A stretch of DNA of 64,000 nucleotides from Anaerolineae bacterium (GTDB lineage: Bacteria; Chloroflexota; Anaerolineae; Promineifilales; Promineifilaceae), in contig JAMLHW010000003.1 in NCBI GenBank assembly GCA_023954475.1, positions 1-64,000 of the forward strand, read 5' to 3'. A program made the translations under genes and the position numbers. The notes beneath the pieces were generated by a model. The model was not told the DNA's origin, ran no database searches, and saw only the letters and a list, made by a program, of their open reading frames with translations. This document shows positions 52,300 to 63,200 of the stretch, one piece after another (position 1 is the first letter of the stretch; each line of letters begins with the position of its first letter).

Positions 52300-53919
52300 A
52301 TGCGATCGGTAAATCATATTTTGGCATTGCTTGGTGTAGTTGTTCTGCTGCTGTCCGCCTGTACGACCGTGTCGCAGGAAGCGACGCCGTTGCCACTGCC
52401 GACGGCGACAGTCGATGTGCGCACGCTCGTCTACCCCGATCCCGTTCCCGCCCCGCTCGTGACGGTGACCAAAGCACCGCTCGATATAGTGGCAGTTGAC
52501 AATCCCGGCTACTTCGCCTACGAAATTGGCGGGCGTTATCTCGAAAACGCCGCTTTCATTGCCGGCGTGACGGTTGCCGATGGACAACGTGTTGTGCTGT
52601 ACGAGGCGTCATTGCCGGTTGACGATGGTGTTAACGACGGGGTCGTGATTTGGGACACACAAGTGAGCTATGTGACTGACGGCACGGCGGGGGCATTTGT
52701 CGTCCCCGGCACGGATGATGCAAGCGATCGTGTCACTGTGCGAGGCTGGTTGCAATCGGCCGATAGCGAGTCAGCAGCAACGGCTTTGTTTGACAGCGAT
52801 GGAACATTGATCGGGATACAGTCGGCGGAAAGTGCGACCACGGCGATGCCGCAAGCCGGATCGGTTTTCATCGTTGAGCAGATGGTTTTCAGCGACGACG
52901 GCACGTTCGCCACGCAGCCGGGCGTGCGTCTGCTCGCTAACCGTTTGCTCCTCAGCCGCGAAGCGTTGCCGGGCGGTACGGTTTTCGCCGGTGTCGTTGC
53001 CGGCAATCTCTCCGGCGCAGTTGGGCAGGCATTGATTGACATCGCGGTCGCCAACGACGGTGGCAGGTCACAGGCAGCGTATCTCGATCCGCAGTTCGGA
53101 TTCCAGTTTCGCTATCCGGCCGATTGGTCAGACCCGGTTTATGTTGATGGTGTCCTCACGGCGCATTCGGTCGATAAGGCTGTTCGACTCACTATTCGGC
53201 CGATGCCTGACGCCGAATCTGCACAGCAATTAACCGACGACGTGTTGGCTGAATGGAACGGCATTTCCGTTTTGCACGAAGATCAGCCCGATGTTGCCGG
53301 AGTACCCGGCGTGCGCACGTTTTACGGTTATTTCGACGCGGCCAATGTGCAGCGTACCGGTGCTTTATTGACCTTTCTTCAGGAAGACATCGGTTTCATC
53401 TTTGATCTTGACGGCCCGGCGGCAGACGAAGCAGCGATCATTGGGCTGGCAGACGAATTGGCGGGATCGTGGGTGCAGCGACCACTCGATGAAACGGTTG
53501 GCAATGCCATGTGGAAACAGCAAGGCGACCTTGTTGTTCCGGTCGGATTTACTACATCTGTTGCGGACCGCAGTTGGCAGCGCTACACGGATGCAGCCGA
53601 TGAACGCCGTTTCTTTGGCGTGCGCAGCGATCCGTTGACGGGCCGCACGGAACCGGGTTTATTGACTTACTGGCGCAACATTGCCGGCTCAAATCAGCGA
53701 GATTTTGTGACCGACGCGCCGCAGCAAGTCGCTTTGGACGACACGTTGTGGACACGTCAGGCGTTTGCTTATCAAGGTGTAGACGGGATGTCGATGAAGG
53801 GTGCGTTGTGGGTGCAGGTGGGCGATTCGGCCGAAACTGTGCTTTGGATCGAGGCACCGGCAGCAGCGTTCACAACTCTTGAGGAAATCGCCCTCATCAC
53901 CCTGACTAATAATCGCTGA
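52300..53919 (+). CDS. Secreted lipoprotein of unknown function
   Basis: A 539-residue protein with a classic lipoprotein signal: hydrophobic HILALLGVVVLLLSA followed by Cys21 (lipobox LLSAC). The mature part is rich in beta structure, with a region DPQFGFQFRYPADWSDPVY that resembles PsbP-like or general surface beta folds. No enzyme motif is seen. Start ATG 52300 is leaderless. Its end overlaps the convergent dipeptidase gene by 14 nt. Probably exposed on the outer side of the membrane. Confidence 0.8.
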   Translation: MRSVNHILALLGVVVLLLSACTTVSQEATPLPLPTATVDVRTLVYPDPVPAPLVTVTKAPLDIVAVDNPGYFAYEIGGRYLENAAFIAGVTVADGQRVVLYEASLPVDDGVNDGVVIWDTQVSYVTDGTAGAFVVPGTDDASDRVTVRGWLQSADSESAATALFDSDGTLIGIQSAESATTAMPQAGSVFIVEQMVFSDDGTFATQPGVRLLANRLLLSREALPGGTVFAGVVAGNLSGAVGQALIDIAVANDGGRSQAAYLDPQFGFQFRYPADWSDPVYVDGVLTAHSVDKAVRLTIRPMPDAESAQQLTDDVLAEWNGISVLHEDQPDVAGVPGVRTFYGYFDAANVQRTGALLTFLQEDIGFIFDLDGPAADEAAIIGLADELAGSWVQRPLDETVGNAMWKQQGDLVVPVGFTTSVADRSWQRYTDAADERRFFGVRSDPLTGRTEPGLLTYWRNIAGSNQRDFVTDAPQQVALDDTLWTRQAFAYQGVDGMSMKGALWVQVGDSAETVLWIEAPAAAFTTLEEIALITLTNNR

Positions 53920-55096
53920 CGGGCAGCGCAGTTTGCAGAAGACGTACCACATTGCCGCCGATAATTTTGCGAATTGCGTCGTCATCCACGCCGGCGTTGA
54001 CCAATTCCTGCGTGATGGCGGGCAGCGCGGTCGTGTCAAAACCGGTGCGAATCGCGCCGTCAAAATCTGATCCCAGCACCACGTAGTCTGGTCCCACCAA
54101 CTCGACGACGTAGAGAATGCTCTCTGCTACATGGCGTGGTGAGCGTCCGCCGACAGCCGTGCGCCAATAGCCAATCCCGACAAGGCCGTTCTGTGCGGCG
54201 ATGGCGCGGATATGGTCATCTCCCAGGTTGCGGGCGTTGTGCACAATGCCTTTGACGCCACCATGCGACCAAATTACGGGGCGCGTCGTCAGCCGCAACA
54301 CATCGTCAATGCCCTGTGGTGACAAGTGCGCCAGATCGAGCAATAAACTCAACTCATTACAACGCTGCACGAAATCCCGACCACGTGATGTCAGGCCACC
54401 TTGATCGGTTCCATGCGCAGAAGCGGCAAAGCTGTTGTCGCGGAAATGGGTCAAGCCAAAGATGCGGTACCCGGCGGCAACCAGCGCTGCAAGACGCTGC
54501 GGATCGGGGTCGAGCGGGTAGACACCTTCCAGTGCCAGCAGAGCGGCTACCAGGGTCGGATCGTCATGCCAGGCGCTGATAAACGCGTCCAGTTCGGTGC
54601 GATTCCGGATCAGATGCAGTTGACCTCGTGATTGGTCGGCAGCGGTATGTAGTGTTGCGGCGTGGCGCAGTGCGCGTTCAAATGGCGTCAGCCGCGCCAT
54701 GCCTGAGCGTTGAGCATAACCGGCCAGCGTGAGGATGTCGGGAAGGCGATTGCTTGTACGATTGATGTTGAATCCGATAGGTATTTGGGTTGCAGCGGCA
54801 AAAATCTGGATATTGACGCCACCGATTTGCAAACGCGGCAAATCGATGTGGCCGACTGTACTGTGTTGCAATAAATCTCGGCCGAAAAGCAGCGAATCGC
54901 AGTGGAGATCGGCGACGATAGACTTGTTGTGAAGAGCGGCTGTTGTAGCTGCAACCGGCGGCAGCGGTGTGTCAATGACTCGATTGAGCAGTCGTTCCAG
55001 ATTGTTACCGACCCAGATAAACAGTGTGACGAATGCAGCGAAAGCGACAGCCGACCAGCCTAATAAGCGCACGCTGAGTTTTGCACGGCTTGTCAC
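53906..55096 (-). CDS. Membrane dipeptidase (peptidase family M19)
   Basis: A 396-residue dipeptidase with an N-terminal membrane helix (residues ~9-30). Metal-binding ADLHCDSLLFG, then VIWSHGGVKGI and VVLGSDFDGAIRTG are the M19 signatures. It hydrolyses dipeptides such as Cys-Gly. Start: GTG 55096, overlapping the gamma-glutamyltransferase stop (GTGA). The pair can degrade glutathione-like gamma-glutamyl peptides in two steps. Confidence 0.88.
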   Translation of the reverse strand: MTSRAKLSVRLLGWSAVAFAAFVTLFIWVGNNLERLLNRVIDTPLPPVAATTAALHNKSIVADLHCDSLLFGRDLLQHSTVGHIDLPRLQIGGVNIQIFAAATQIPIGFNINRTSNRLPDILTLAGYAQRSGMARLTPFERALRHAATLHTAADQSRGQLHLIRNRTELDAFISAWHDDPTLVAALLALEGVYPLDPDPQRLAALVAAGYRIFGLTHFRDNSFAASAHGTDQGGLTSRGRDFVQRCNELSLLLDLAHLSPQGIDDVLRLTTRPVIWSHGGVKGIVHNARNLGDDHIRAIAAQNGLVGIGYWRTAVGGRSPRHVAESILYVVELVGPDYVVLGSDFDGAIRTGFDTTALPAITQELVNAGVDDDAIRKIIGGNVVRLLQTALPVSDY

Positions 55097-56718
55097 TTAC
55101 TGATCCCATTGCGTACTGATGCCGTCGAACCGTCGCGCCGGTAATCGCCGGCCGCGACCAGGAAACCATTTTCCATGCGCGACACGGTATGAGCGCCGCC
55201 AAAATAGATGCTTGTCGTTTGCCAGCGATTGACGGGGTAGCCCATGCGCTCGACGCGATCCATTTCGGCCGAATCGCAGCCCCCTTCACACTGCAGTACG
55301 CCGTTTTCCACATGCAGGCGTGGCCGGTTGACGACGTCGATCAGGCGCAGTTGGTGGTCGAGCAGGTTGGATATGACCTGGATGATGGCGCTGCGAATGC
55401 GGGCGCTGCCACCACTGCCAACGACGAGCCGTATGTTGCCGTCTTTGAGCACAATGGTGGGCGTCATCATGGTCGGCAGGCGTTCGCCTGGCTGCCATTG
55501 ATGCCAGCCGCGCGGATTGACGTCTTCTTCGCCAAGCATATTGTTGGGGATAAAACCAGTTCCGGGCAAAATGTAACCGGCCGATTCGCCTGCCGTTGTT
55601 GTCAGGCTGACCGCCATGCCGTTGCCGTCGATCACGCTGATGTGGCTGGTGTTGTTCGGTCCTTTTTTGTCGGCGACAAAGGGTGATCGTTCCCGCGCGC
55701 GAATGGCGTAACGCACATCGGCGGCATACGGGGCAATGAATTCGGCCGAAAGAAAGCGAGCCATCGCCACGTGAACCGGTAGTTGCGCCAAATCAGTTTC
55801 CCAATGGACGCGGGCGCGGGTGGTCGCTGCCATCACTTCGTAAAACAATTGCATCTGTTCGGCCGAACCGTGGCGGAGTGATCCCGCGTCAAATTCAGCC
55901 AGTAGTTTGAGCGTAAAACCGGTTAGAACGCCGCCTGCCGAACAGGGCGGTGGTAGTAAAACCTCATGCCCGCGATACAACACACGAATCGGGTCATTGT
56001 GGTAGACGCGATACGATTGCAGGTCGCGTGGTGTGATCAGGCCGCCGTTTTCGCTATGGTCACTGATCAGTGCCTGTGCCAGCGATCCGTTGCGCAGCAG
56101 GGCGTCCCCTTCCTCGGCCAACTGACTCAATGTTTCGAACATGCCGGGGATATACAGATGGTCGCCTTCGTCAAGAATGTCGCCGTTTTTGGTAAAAATA
56201 GTGCGTGCTGCGGGTGTGTGCGTGTAAATCGGACCGAGCAGGCGGCACGTCTGCGCTTGAAAGGGTGCCATCGGCAGACCCTGTTGCGCTAAATCGAGTG
56301 CAGGTTGCAGGATGATCCGCAACGGCAGTGAGCCAAAATCGTCGACGAGGGCACAGAGACCAAACACATTGCCGGGCACGGCGACGGCGCCGCGTCCCAG
56401 GTAAAAATCCTGTGTCGTTGCGCCAAAATCGATGGTGACGCGTTCAAAGTCGATAGCTTTCAGGCGTGTGGTCAGTGATTCGGCCGAAAGTCCTAACCCC
56501 GGCATATTGCTAAAAAAATCGTAGACGACACTGCGCTGCGACGCCGGGTCGAAAATCTGGGCGATGCCGCTGCCACCCGTATGCACCACGCCAATCTCGG
56601 CGATAAATGAGGCAAACGCTGCAGCTACGATGGCGTCGACAGCGTTGCCGCCTTGTCTGAGCATGGCGGCTCCGGCTTGTACCGTGTGTGGCCCCCCGCC
56701 TGCGATAACTCCTTGCAT
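55093..56718 (-). CDS. ggt: Gamma-glutamyltransferase (Ntn-hydrolase)
   Basis: A 541-residue proenzyme that cleaves gamma-glutamyl bonds. GGNAVDAIVAAAFA near the N-terminus and the self-processing site NNTSHISVIDGNGMAVS (Thr nucleophile, TSH in place of TTH) are present, followed by PGTGFIPNNML and VVGSGGSARIRSAII. No signal peptide is present, which is unusual for GGT, so the enzyme may be cytoplasmic. Start: ATG 56718 with a CGGAG site; longer frame to 56904 overlaps a divergent intergenic region and is rejected. Confidence 0.9.
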   Translation of the reverse strand: MQGVIAGGGPHTVQAGAAMLRQGGNAVDAIVAAAFASFIAEIGVVHTGGSGIAQIFDPASQRSVVYDFFSNMPGLGLSAESLTTRLKAIDFERVTIDFGATTQDFYLGRGAVAVPGNVFGLCALVDDFGSLPLRIILQPALDLAQQGLPMAPFQAQTCRLLGPIYTHTPAARTIFTKNGDILDEGDHLYIPGMFETLSQLAEEGDALLRNGSLAQALISDHSENGGLITPRDLQSYRVYHNDPIRVLYRGHEVLLPPPCSAGGVLTGFTLKLLAEFDAGSLRHGSAEQMQLFYEVMAATTRARVHWETDLAQLPVHVAMARFLSAEFIAPYAADVRYAIRARERSPFVADKKGPNNTSHISVIDGNGMAVSLTTTAGESAGYILPGTGFIPNNMLGEEDVNPRGWHQWQPGERLPTMMTPTIVLKDGNIRLVVGSGGSARIRSAIIQVISNLLDHQLRLIDVVNRPRLHVENGVLQCEGGCDSAEMDRVERMGYPVNRWQTTSIYFGGAHTVSRMENGFLVAAGDYRRDGSTASVRNGISK

Positions 56719-56919
56719 GGTGTAACTCCGTTGCTCAAATAGATGTCCTGAGTTTACATCAGAAGGCGCACCATGTGTAACAGGTGGGATAGGTCGATAG
56801 GTCGCGGTCAATCCGGAATGACGTTCGAAAATGGACTCCCGGGTTGGTACAATACAGTCAGCAGAGGATGATAGGCGTGCCGACAGCACGTTTGCAATAG
56901 TCATTGGTAGGACCTGGGC

Positions 56920-58170
56920 ATGTTAGAGCAAATTCAAGCACAGTTACATGAGGAAATTGAGACCTATTTCGAGGAGCGGTTGCCACACTATCTGATGATG
57001 CTCAAATCATGGGTAGATGTCAACACCTTTACGTTGAACGTGGACGGTGTCAATCAGTTGGGCGCGATGACGGCGGACGCGTTTGTCGAATTGGGTTTTT
57101 CGGCCGAATTCATTGAGTCTGAGCAACCCAAATACGGCAAGCATCTCGTCTTGACGCGGAAAGGCAACGGTGGGCATACCATTGGCATGGTGTCCCATCT
57201 CGATACAGTGTTTCCGGCGCTGGATGAAATGATGAATGATTTTCGGTGGCGTGAAGAAGGGGATCGCATTTACGGACCTGGTACGATCGACATCAAGGGC
57301 GGCACTATTATCATCTATATGATGCTGGAAGCGCTGTCTCGTTTTGCGCCGGAAGTGTACGATGCTGTGACATGGGTTGTCCTGCTCGATGCGTCTGAAG
57401 AGACGGAAGGTGAACATTTCGGCCGAATTTGTAACGAACGACTTGACGGCGCACAGGCTTGCCTCGTATTTGAGGCCGGCTATGTCAACGGCAACGACGA
57501 ATTCAAACTGGTCACACAGCGCAAAGGGATGATGACGTATCGCGTTGCTGTTGAAGGCAAAGCATCTCACGCCGGATCAGATCACGCTGCTGGGGCTAAT
57601 GCGATTGTGCAAATGGCTGAAGTCATCAAGCGTATCGCTGGCTTTACCGATTATGAGCGTGACTTGACGTTCAATGTCGGGACAGTCAGCGGTGGCACAG
57701 TGACGAATCGCGTGCCCCATCACGCGACGGCCTGGGTGGAAATGCGGGCATTTGACATGGATGCATACCATCACGGTGTGCGCCAGATGTTGGCCTTGCA
57801 GGAAATGGAAACACTTTCGAGCAATGACGGCTACCAGTGCATGGTTTTGGTCGACATTCACCGTCAGACGAAGCCGTGGCCGAAAAATGCGGGTACGGAA
57901 CAGTTGTATGCGGTGTGGCGCGATTCGGCCGAATCACTGGGTTATCAAGTCACATGGCAGGCACGTGGTGGTCTCAGCGACGGCAATTTTACCTGGGAAA
58001 ATGTACCGACTATCGATGCCCTCGGTCCCGACGGCGCCAATGTGCATTGCTCAGAACGTTCGGCCGATGGCAGCAAAGATCAGGAATATGCGATTCGCAG
58101 CTCCTTCGTGCCCAAAGCATTGCTCAATACGGTTGCCGTGCTCAACCTGGTTAACGGTAATCAGTCTTAA
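56920..58170 (+). CDS. M20-family metallopeptidase (carboxypeptidase G2-like)
   Basis: A 416-residue two-zinc peptidase. Metal and catalytic residues: SHLDTVF (H93, D95), GTIDIKGG (D124), DASEETEG (E160, E161), FEAGY (E185) and a C-terminal NVHCSER. The dimerisation domain has EGKASHAGSDHAAGANAI. It likely trims C-terminal residues or N-acyl amino acids. It is divergent from the GGT/M19 pair and may complete peptide salvage. Confidence 0.9.
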   Translation: MLEQIQAQLHEEIETYFEERLPHYLMMLKSWVDVNTFTLNVDGVNQLGAMTADAFVELGFSAEFIESEQPKYGKHLVLTRKGNGGHTIGMVSHLDTVFPALDEMMNDFRWREEGDRIYGPGTIDIKGGTIIIYMMLEALSRFAPEVYDAVTWVVLLDASEETEGEHFGRICNERLDGAQACLVFEAGYVNGNDEFKLVTQRKGMMTYRVAVEGKASHAGSDHAAGANAIVQMAEVIKRIAGFTDYERDLTFNVGTVSGGTVTNRVPHHATAWVEMRAFDMDAYHHGVRQMLALQEMETLSSNDGYQCMVLVDIHRQTKPWPKNAGTEQLYAVWRDSAESLGYQVTWQARGGLSDGNFTWENVPTIDALGPDGANVHCSERSADGSKDQEYAIRSSFVPKALLNTVAVLNLVNGNQS

Positions 58171-58210
58171 ACTGACCTGCGCCTCAAACAAGACGACATG
58201 GGGGATGAGT

Positions 58211-60001
58211 ATGTTTGACCACGACGAAAAACCACACGATTATACGGGATTTGCTGAATGGGAAGCGGCACAACCGACCAATTTCTTCACCAGCGACCGC
58301 AATCTGCAGCGCACACTCGAATTTTATTGGGGATCGACGCGCTACAAGGAGCACGCCGCACAACTATATCATTTTGGCGGTGTCTCAGCGACCGCGCTTG
58401 ACAAAGCGGCACGCATCTCCAACGAGCGTGCCAATTTACCTGTTCTCACCCGCTTTGACGCCATTGGCAACCGCATTGAAGATGTCGACTATCATCCCAG
58501 CTATCATGAAGCAGGCCGCTATGTCTATGGCTCCGGCGTAATGTCAGCTTATGGTGAGCCGGGTAACAATTTATTGGCATTGTCGCTGACCTATCTCTCA
58601 GCACTCAATGGAGAAGCGGGTCACAATTGCCCTTTGGCATGCACAGCCGGTGTGATCAAATCGCTGCAAACGGTGGGCTTGCATCCGGCACAGTCGCAGT
58701 TTCTGGAGCATACGCTCGACCGCCTGCTCGATCCCGATTACGATGCCAATTACATCGGCGCACAATACCTGACCGAAATTCAGGGTGGTTCTGATGTCGG
58801 TGCCAATACAACACAGGCGACACCGCTCGATCCGCAGCTCGGCACGTGGGTACTCAACGGCGAAAAATGGTTCTGTTCCAATGTCACTGCCGATCTGGCT
58901 TTGGTGACGGCGCGGGTACCCGGGCAGGGCGACGGCACACGCGGCTTGGGCCTGTTTCTCGTACCGCGCCACGTTGACGGCAAGTTGAACGGCATGTTTA
59001 TCAATCGCATCAAAGAAAAAGTGGGCACGGCGTCGCTGGCTACGGCTGAAGTCGTCTTTGAAGATGCAGTGGCGTATCAAGTCGGCGATACACAGCGCGG
59101 TATCCAGAATGTAATGACGCACGTGATCAACACGTCGCGGGTCTATAACGCGATTTGCACCAGCGCTTACGCCCGGCGTGCCTATGTTGTCGCCTGGACT
59201 TACGCCGAGCACCGCAATGCGTTTGGACATCCGATCATTCATTTCCCACTTGTACAGGATGTGTTGACCAAGATGCGCAGCGATGTGACAGCATTGGCTT
59301 CCGGTTCACTGTTTATTGCTCGGCAGTTGGATCGTCTCGAATTGGGTGACGCGGATGCTGCTATTGAGGAGGCATTGCGCGTTGCCATCAATCTGAACAA
59401 GTATCGTTCGGCCGTTAACGCGCATGAGGTGATCAATCACGGCATTGAGTTGCTGGGCGGCAACGGGGCGATTGAGACGTTTTCGGTGCTACCGCGTTTG
59501 TTGCGCGACAATGTGGTGTGTGAAAATTGGGAAGGGACGCACAATGTGTTGATGGCGCAGGTGCAGCGTGACATGCGCCGCTACGGGCTGCACAAATCGT
59601 TTCTGGCATTGATTCGGCGCATGTTGGAGCCGTTAGCGGTGCGCGAGTTGCGGGTGAACGGGTTGCAGGCGTTGGATCAGATTTCGGCCGAATTGGACGC
59701 CATTCTCGAACTGGAAGAGTTGATGGCGTCGGTCTATTTTCGGCCGATGATGGATCGCCTGACGGATTTGTTCTATACGGCGTGTATGGCGGTTGAAGCG
59801 GCGTGGGAGTTGGCGCTTAAACAGGACAAAACGAAGCAGCGTCTGGCTGAATTTTATCTCTACCGCCGCGTGATGAAGCGGCCATTAAGCGAGTGGACGG
59901 CGTATCCGGAGCAGATCAGCCGTCTGTGCTACGATGTGCGTCCCTGGAAAGTCGATCACAAGGATCATTGGGAAGGTGACGACGATCCGTTTTGGCGTTG
60001 A
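58211..60001 (+). CDS. Acyl-CoA dehydrogenase, AidB-like long form
   Basis: A 596-residue flavoprotein with an N-terminal extension as in AidB-like proteins. Characteristic blocks are YLTEIQGGSDVGANTTQA and LNGEKWFCSNVTADLALV (FAD and substrate), VTHVINTSR-like helix and GGNGAIETFSVLPRLLRD, then NWEGTHNVLMAQVQRD. It oxidises an acyl-CoA or a similar substrate; the catalytic Glu is not certain. Start: ATG 58211 is 6 nt after GGGGG; ATG 58205 is directly adjacent to it. The longer frame from 57752 overlaps the M20 gene. Confidence 0.85.
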   Translation: MFDHDEKPHDYTGFAEWEAAQPTNFFTSDRNLQRTLEFYWGSTRYKEHAAQLYHFGGVSATALDKAARISNERANLPVLTRFDAIGNRIEDVDYHPSYHEAGRYVYGSGVMSAYGEPGNNLLALSLTYLSALNGEAGHNCPLACTAGVIKSLQTVGLHPAQSQFLEHTLDRLLDPDYDANYIGAQYLTEIQGGSDVGANTTQATPLDPQLGTWVLNGEKWFCSNVTADLALVTARVPGQGDGTRGLGLFLVPRHVDGKLNGMFINRIKEKVGTASLATAEVVFEDAVAYQVGDTQRGIQNVMTHVINTSRVYNAICTSAYARRAYVVAWTYAEHRNAFGHPIIHFPLVQDVLTKMRSDVTALASGSLFIARQLDRLELGDADAAIEEALRVAINLNKYRSAVNAHEVINHGIELLGGNGAIETFSVLPRLLRDNVVCENWEGTHNVLMAQVQRDMRRYGLHKSFLALIRRMLEPLAVRELRVNGLQALDQISAELDAILELEELMASVYFRPMMDRLTDLFYTACMAVEAAWELALKQDKTKQRLAEFYLYRRVMKRPLSEWTAYPEQISRLCYDVRPWKVDHKDHWEGDDDPFWR

Positions 60002-60133
60002 GGATGATGGAAGAAGGATTCGGCCGAATAAATGCCAGGGACATTTTGCCGATTTACTGTCAAGTAGACTCGCACTTGCTGTGCAACCAGGCTGTAATCT
60101 GTCTGGTCGCCTGCATTCGCCTGTGCGTACATA

Positions 60134-60162
60134 TTGCTGCTGACTTTGAGCAATGCTATAAT
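60134..60162 (+). promoter_or_regulatory. Promoter of tRNA-Val
   Basis: -35 TTGCTG (60134-60139), 17-nt spacer, -10 TATAAT (60157-60162), 11 nt before the mature tRNA start. Confidence 0.75.
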
Positions 60163-60173
60163 TTGTCCACTCA

Positions 60174-60247
<74 letters not shown>

Positions 60248-60255
60248 CTTTTTCC

Positions 60256-63200
60256 CTAATTGCTGCAAACAAACCGCTGAGAACGATCTGACAAGAGTGC
60301 TCTTGCTTCCAGCACATCGGCCGATTCCAGTTCGCTGTCAAACCACTGCAAGACGTTAGTCAGCAATGGCCGTGCTTGTGCCTGCTTGCCCTGCTGTTGC
60401 CAATGACGGCAGAGCGCCGTTGTTACCCTCAGTTCCCAAAATCTGGCCTTCTGCCGGCGTGCACTGGCGAGCGCCTGCTGCATACACGCTTCTGCACGGT
60501 GAGGCTCCTCCATCGATTGGTACAGATGACCCTTCACCCGCAAAATCTCCGCCTCAAAATACAACTCCTGTCGGCAGTGAGCTTCTGTTTCTGCTTGCTC
60601 CAATGCGTGCCATGCCTGATCGATTTGACCACACTGCCGATGCATATTGGCCAGCACCAACCAGCGTGTAGTGATCCCCAGCTTGCTGCCAATTGCAGAT
60701 TCCATGTCCATTCCCTGCTGCATCAGGTCAAATCCTGCGGCTATTGCCGCCTGTGAACTGTCGCCCTGCTGTAAACAGGTAGCAACTGTGATCCCTCCCC
60801 AATAGAACGTGCAGATCGCCAGCAAATAGGCAAAACCGCCTTCTTCTGCCAGCTTGACGGCCGACTGTATGTGCGTCATTGCTGTTTTCAACTCACGTAG
60901 ATACTCGCTATTGAACGTCGTAGCCGCCAGCATATGTGTAAACGCCGTGGTGTAAGGATGGTCCAGTGTCGAACTCCATGTAAGAGCTTGCTCCAGACAG
61001 CGCCTGGCCTCCGTCAGACGCCCCATATGCAGCTGCACATGTCCTTGCCAAAGCATGCCGGCAATGCCGGGATCCTGGCCGAAGCTGTAAACTAATGGCT
61101 GGTGTTTTACCGGATCGTACAAGGAAGTGGCCAGTTGAAAGTGTGCCAGCGCTGTTTCGTTATCACCCATGAAAAAGAGCGGCAACCCGGCCAGCACGTG
61201 CGCCCGCATGTGATGCATGTCGCTCAACGTTTCCTGGTCGACCACAGCCAGCATTTTCCGGGATACCGCAACAGCCTGAGCGAGGTCGCCCTGCACAGCG
61301 TAATAGGAGGTCAGCCAGAAGAGGCTGGTCACCATTTCGGCCGAAGCGTGAACCTGACCACATAGCTCGTAGACGCGATCGTAAACCGCCTTGACCTCTG
61401 AAGCAGCATACCCTCGAGTGGCCAGCAGCGCCGCGCCCAGGGCCAATCCGCAGTCGATTTGTTGCGCTAAGTTTTCAGGCGTTTCCGGCAGGGTGGAAAG
61501 CAAGGCTAAACTGCGGCGGAAGTGGTCGCTCGCCGCAGAGTTTGCCGAAAGCTGAAGGGCGTATTGACCGGCCAGTTGATAAAAATGGGCCGCCCTGTCG
61601 GGGACTTGTGCGGATTCGAAATGATAGGCTAGTTCGGCGGCAACCGCCATCGGCTCGACATCGGCCGATGTATACAGCTCTGCCAATCCTTCTGCAGTCA
61701 AGCGGTGCAGATAGGCCAGTTCGTTGGCGTCGAGATGGCCGTAAACATACTTCTGAAACAGGTTGTGGCGGAACCTGTAGCGGGAGATGGTCTGGCTGCC
61801 AACTTGTTGCCGTCCCTCCGATTGGATCAAGCGGTGGCTGCGATCCAGCACCGCGCTCAAGAGGTGAATGACCTCCCGCAGTGGCCGGTTAACTACCTGC
61901 GCCACCACTTCAGCCGCAAAGGTTTCACCTTGAATGCCGGCCACGCTCAAAAGCTGACGCAGTGGTGATGGTAATCGGCCGAACCGCTCGGAAACAATCG
62001 CCTCTGTTCGTGATGGCAGCTTCGCCCAGACATCTGCGTCGGCTACATGCCAGCGACCTTGCCCATTGCGCCTTAAGCCGCCCCTTTCCTGCAATGCCGC
62101 TACCAACTCTACTGTGAAAAGAGCGTGTCCCTGCGTCCGCTCAAAGATCATCTCGCGAACAGTCTCGTCCAAATCGTACTGTGCCGAATCCAACCACGCA
62201 TTGACAAAGGAACGACCGTCGGCGCGATCCAGAGCCACTTCAATCTCGCCGCAATCTTGTGTTAGCTCGTGTACAAATCGAATAAGTGGATGGCGGTCGG
62301 CGTCAGGTTGAGATGGCAGCAATTCTTCCGGCCGATAGCTCCCCAGCAATAGAATAGGATACCCGGCAATCTGCCGCCACAGATGAAAAAGCAGATCAAT
62401 TGAGGCGTCGTCAATCCAATGCAGATCGTCCAGTAGCAGCAACAACGGGCCATGCTGGCTGAATTCCTGCAGGAAGCGCCCCATTTGCTGAAAAATCAGC
62501 TCTTGAGCAGGGGAATTTGCATCTGTTACTGTTCTTGCATCCTCCGGCAGCAACGCGGGGTCAACCAACATGGTCATACAGTCCGGCGCTGCGCTTTGTA
62601 ACAACTTCACGGCCGTTTGCCGTAGCTGCCAAAGGCGGTTGACTTGCGCTCGTGTCAGCGTACCGTTGCGCCACAATGGCTCAATGTCACCCACGGCCTG
62701 CGCCAGCATGCTGCGAAATGGCAAATAAGGATTACCCGGTCCGGCATGCGCCTCACAGTTGCCAAAGAGAGGAATCAGAGATGGGAACTGCGCCTGTGCT
62801 TGTCTGGCAAAAGTTCGCAGCAGGCTAGTCTTTCCACTTCCTGCTTCGCCTGTGACGAAGGCGATCCGCCCTTGCCCGACAACACTCTCATCAAGAAATC
62901 CATGCAACCTGTCTAGTTCTACCTCCCGGGATACAAAAGGATGCGCAACGGTCGTTTGCGGTTCGGCCAGAAAAGCAGGCGGTAACTGCACCGGCGACAT
63001 TTCTGTTGCCCTGTCACGAATTTTGTTGTAAATCCGACGTGTTGCCGGCTCTGGCGGCACGCCGATCTCGGTCACCAACTGCTGCTCAAACTCTTCGTAG
63101 TGGGTCAGAGCTGTGTTACGCTGCCCTGTCTGCACCAGCAATCGCAACAATTGGCGTTGGCCTGGCTCATACCACGGTTCGATGCAGACCTGCTGCCACG

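Noticed and set aside
56824-56853. Possible promoter (TTCGAA-18-TACAAT) before the M20 gene
   Set aside because: Both boxes deviate from consensus and the spacing is not ideal; not reported as a feature.
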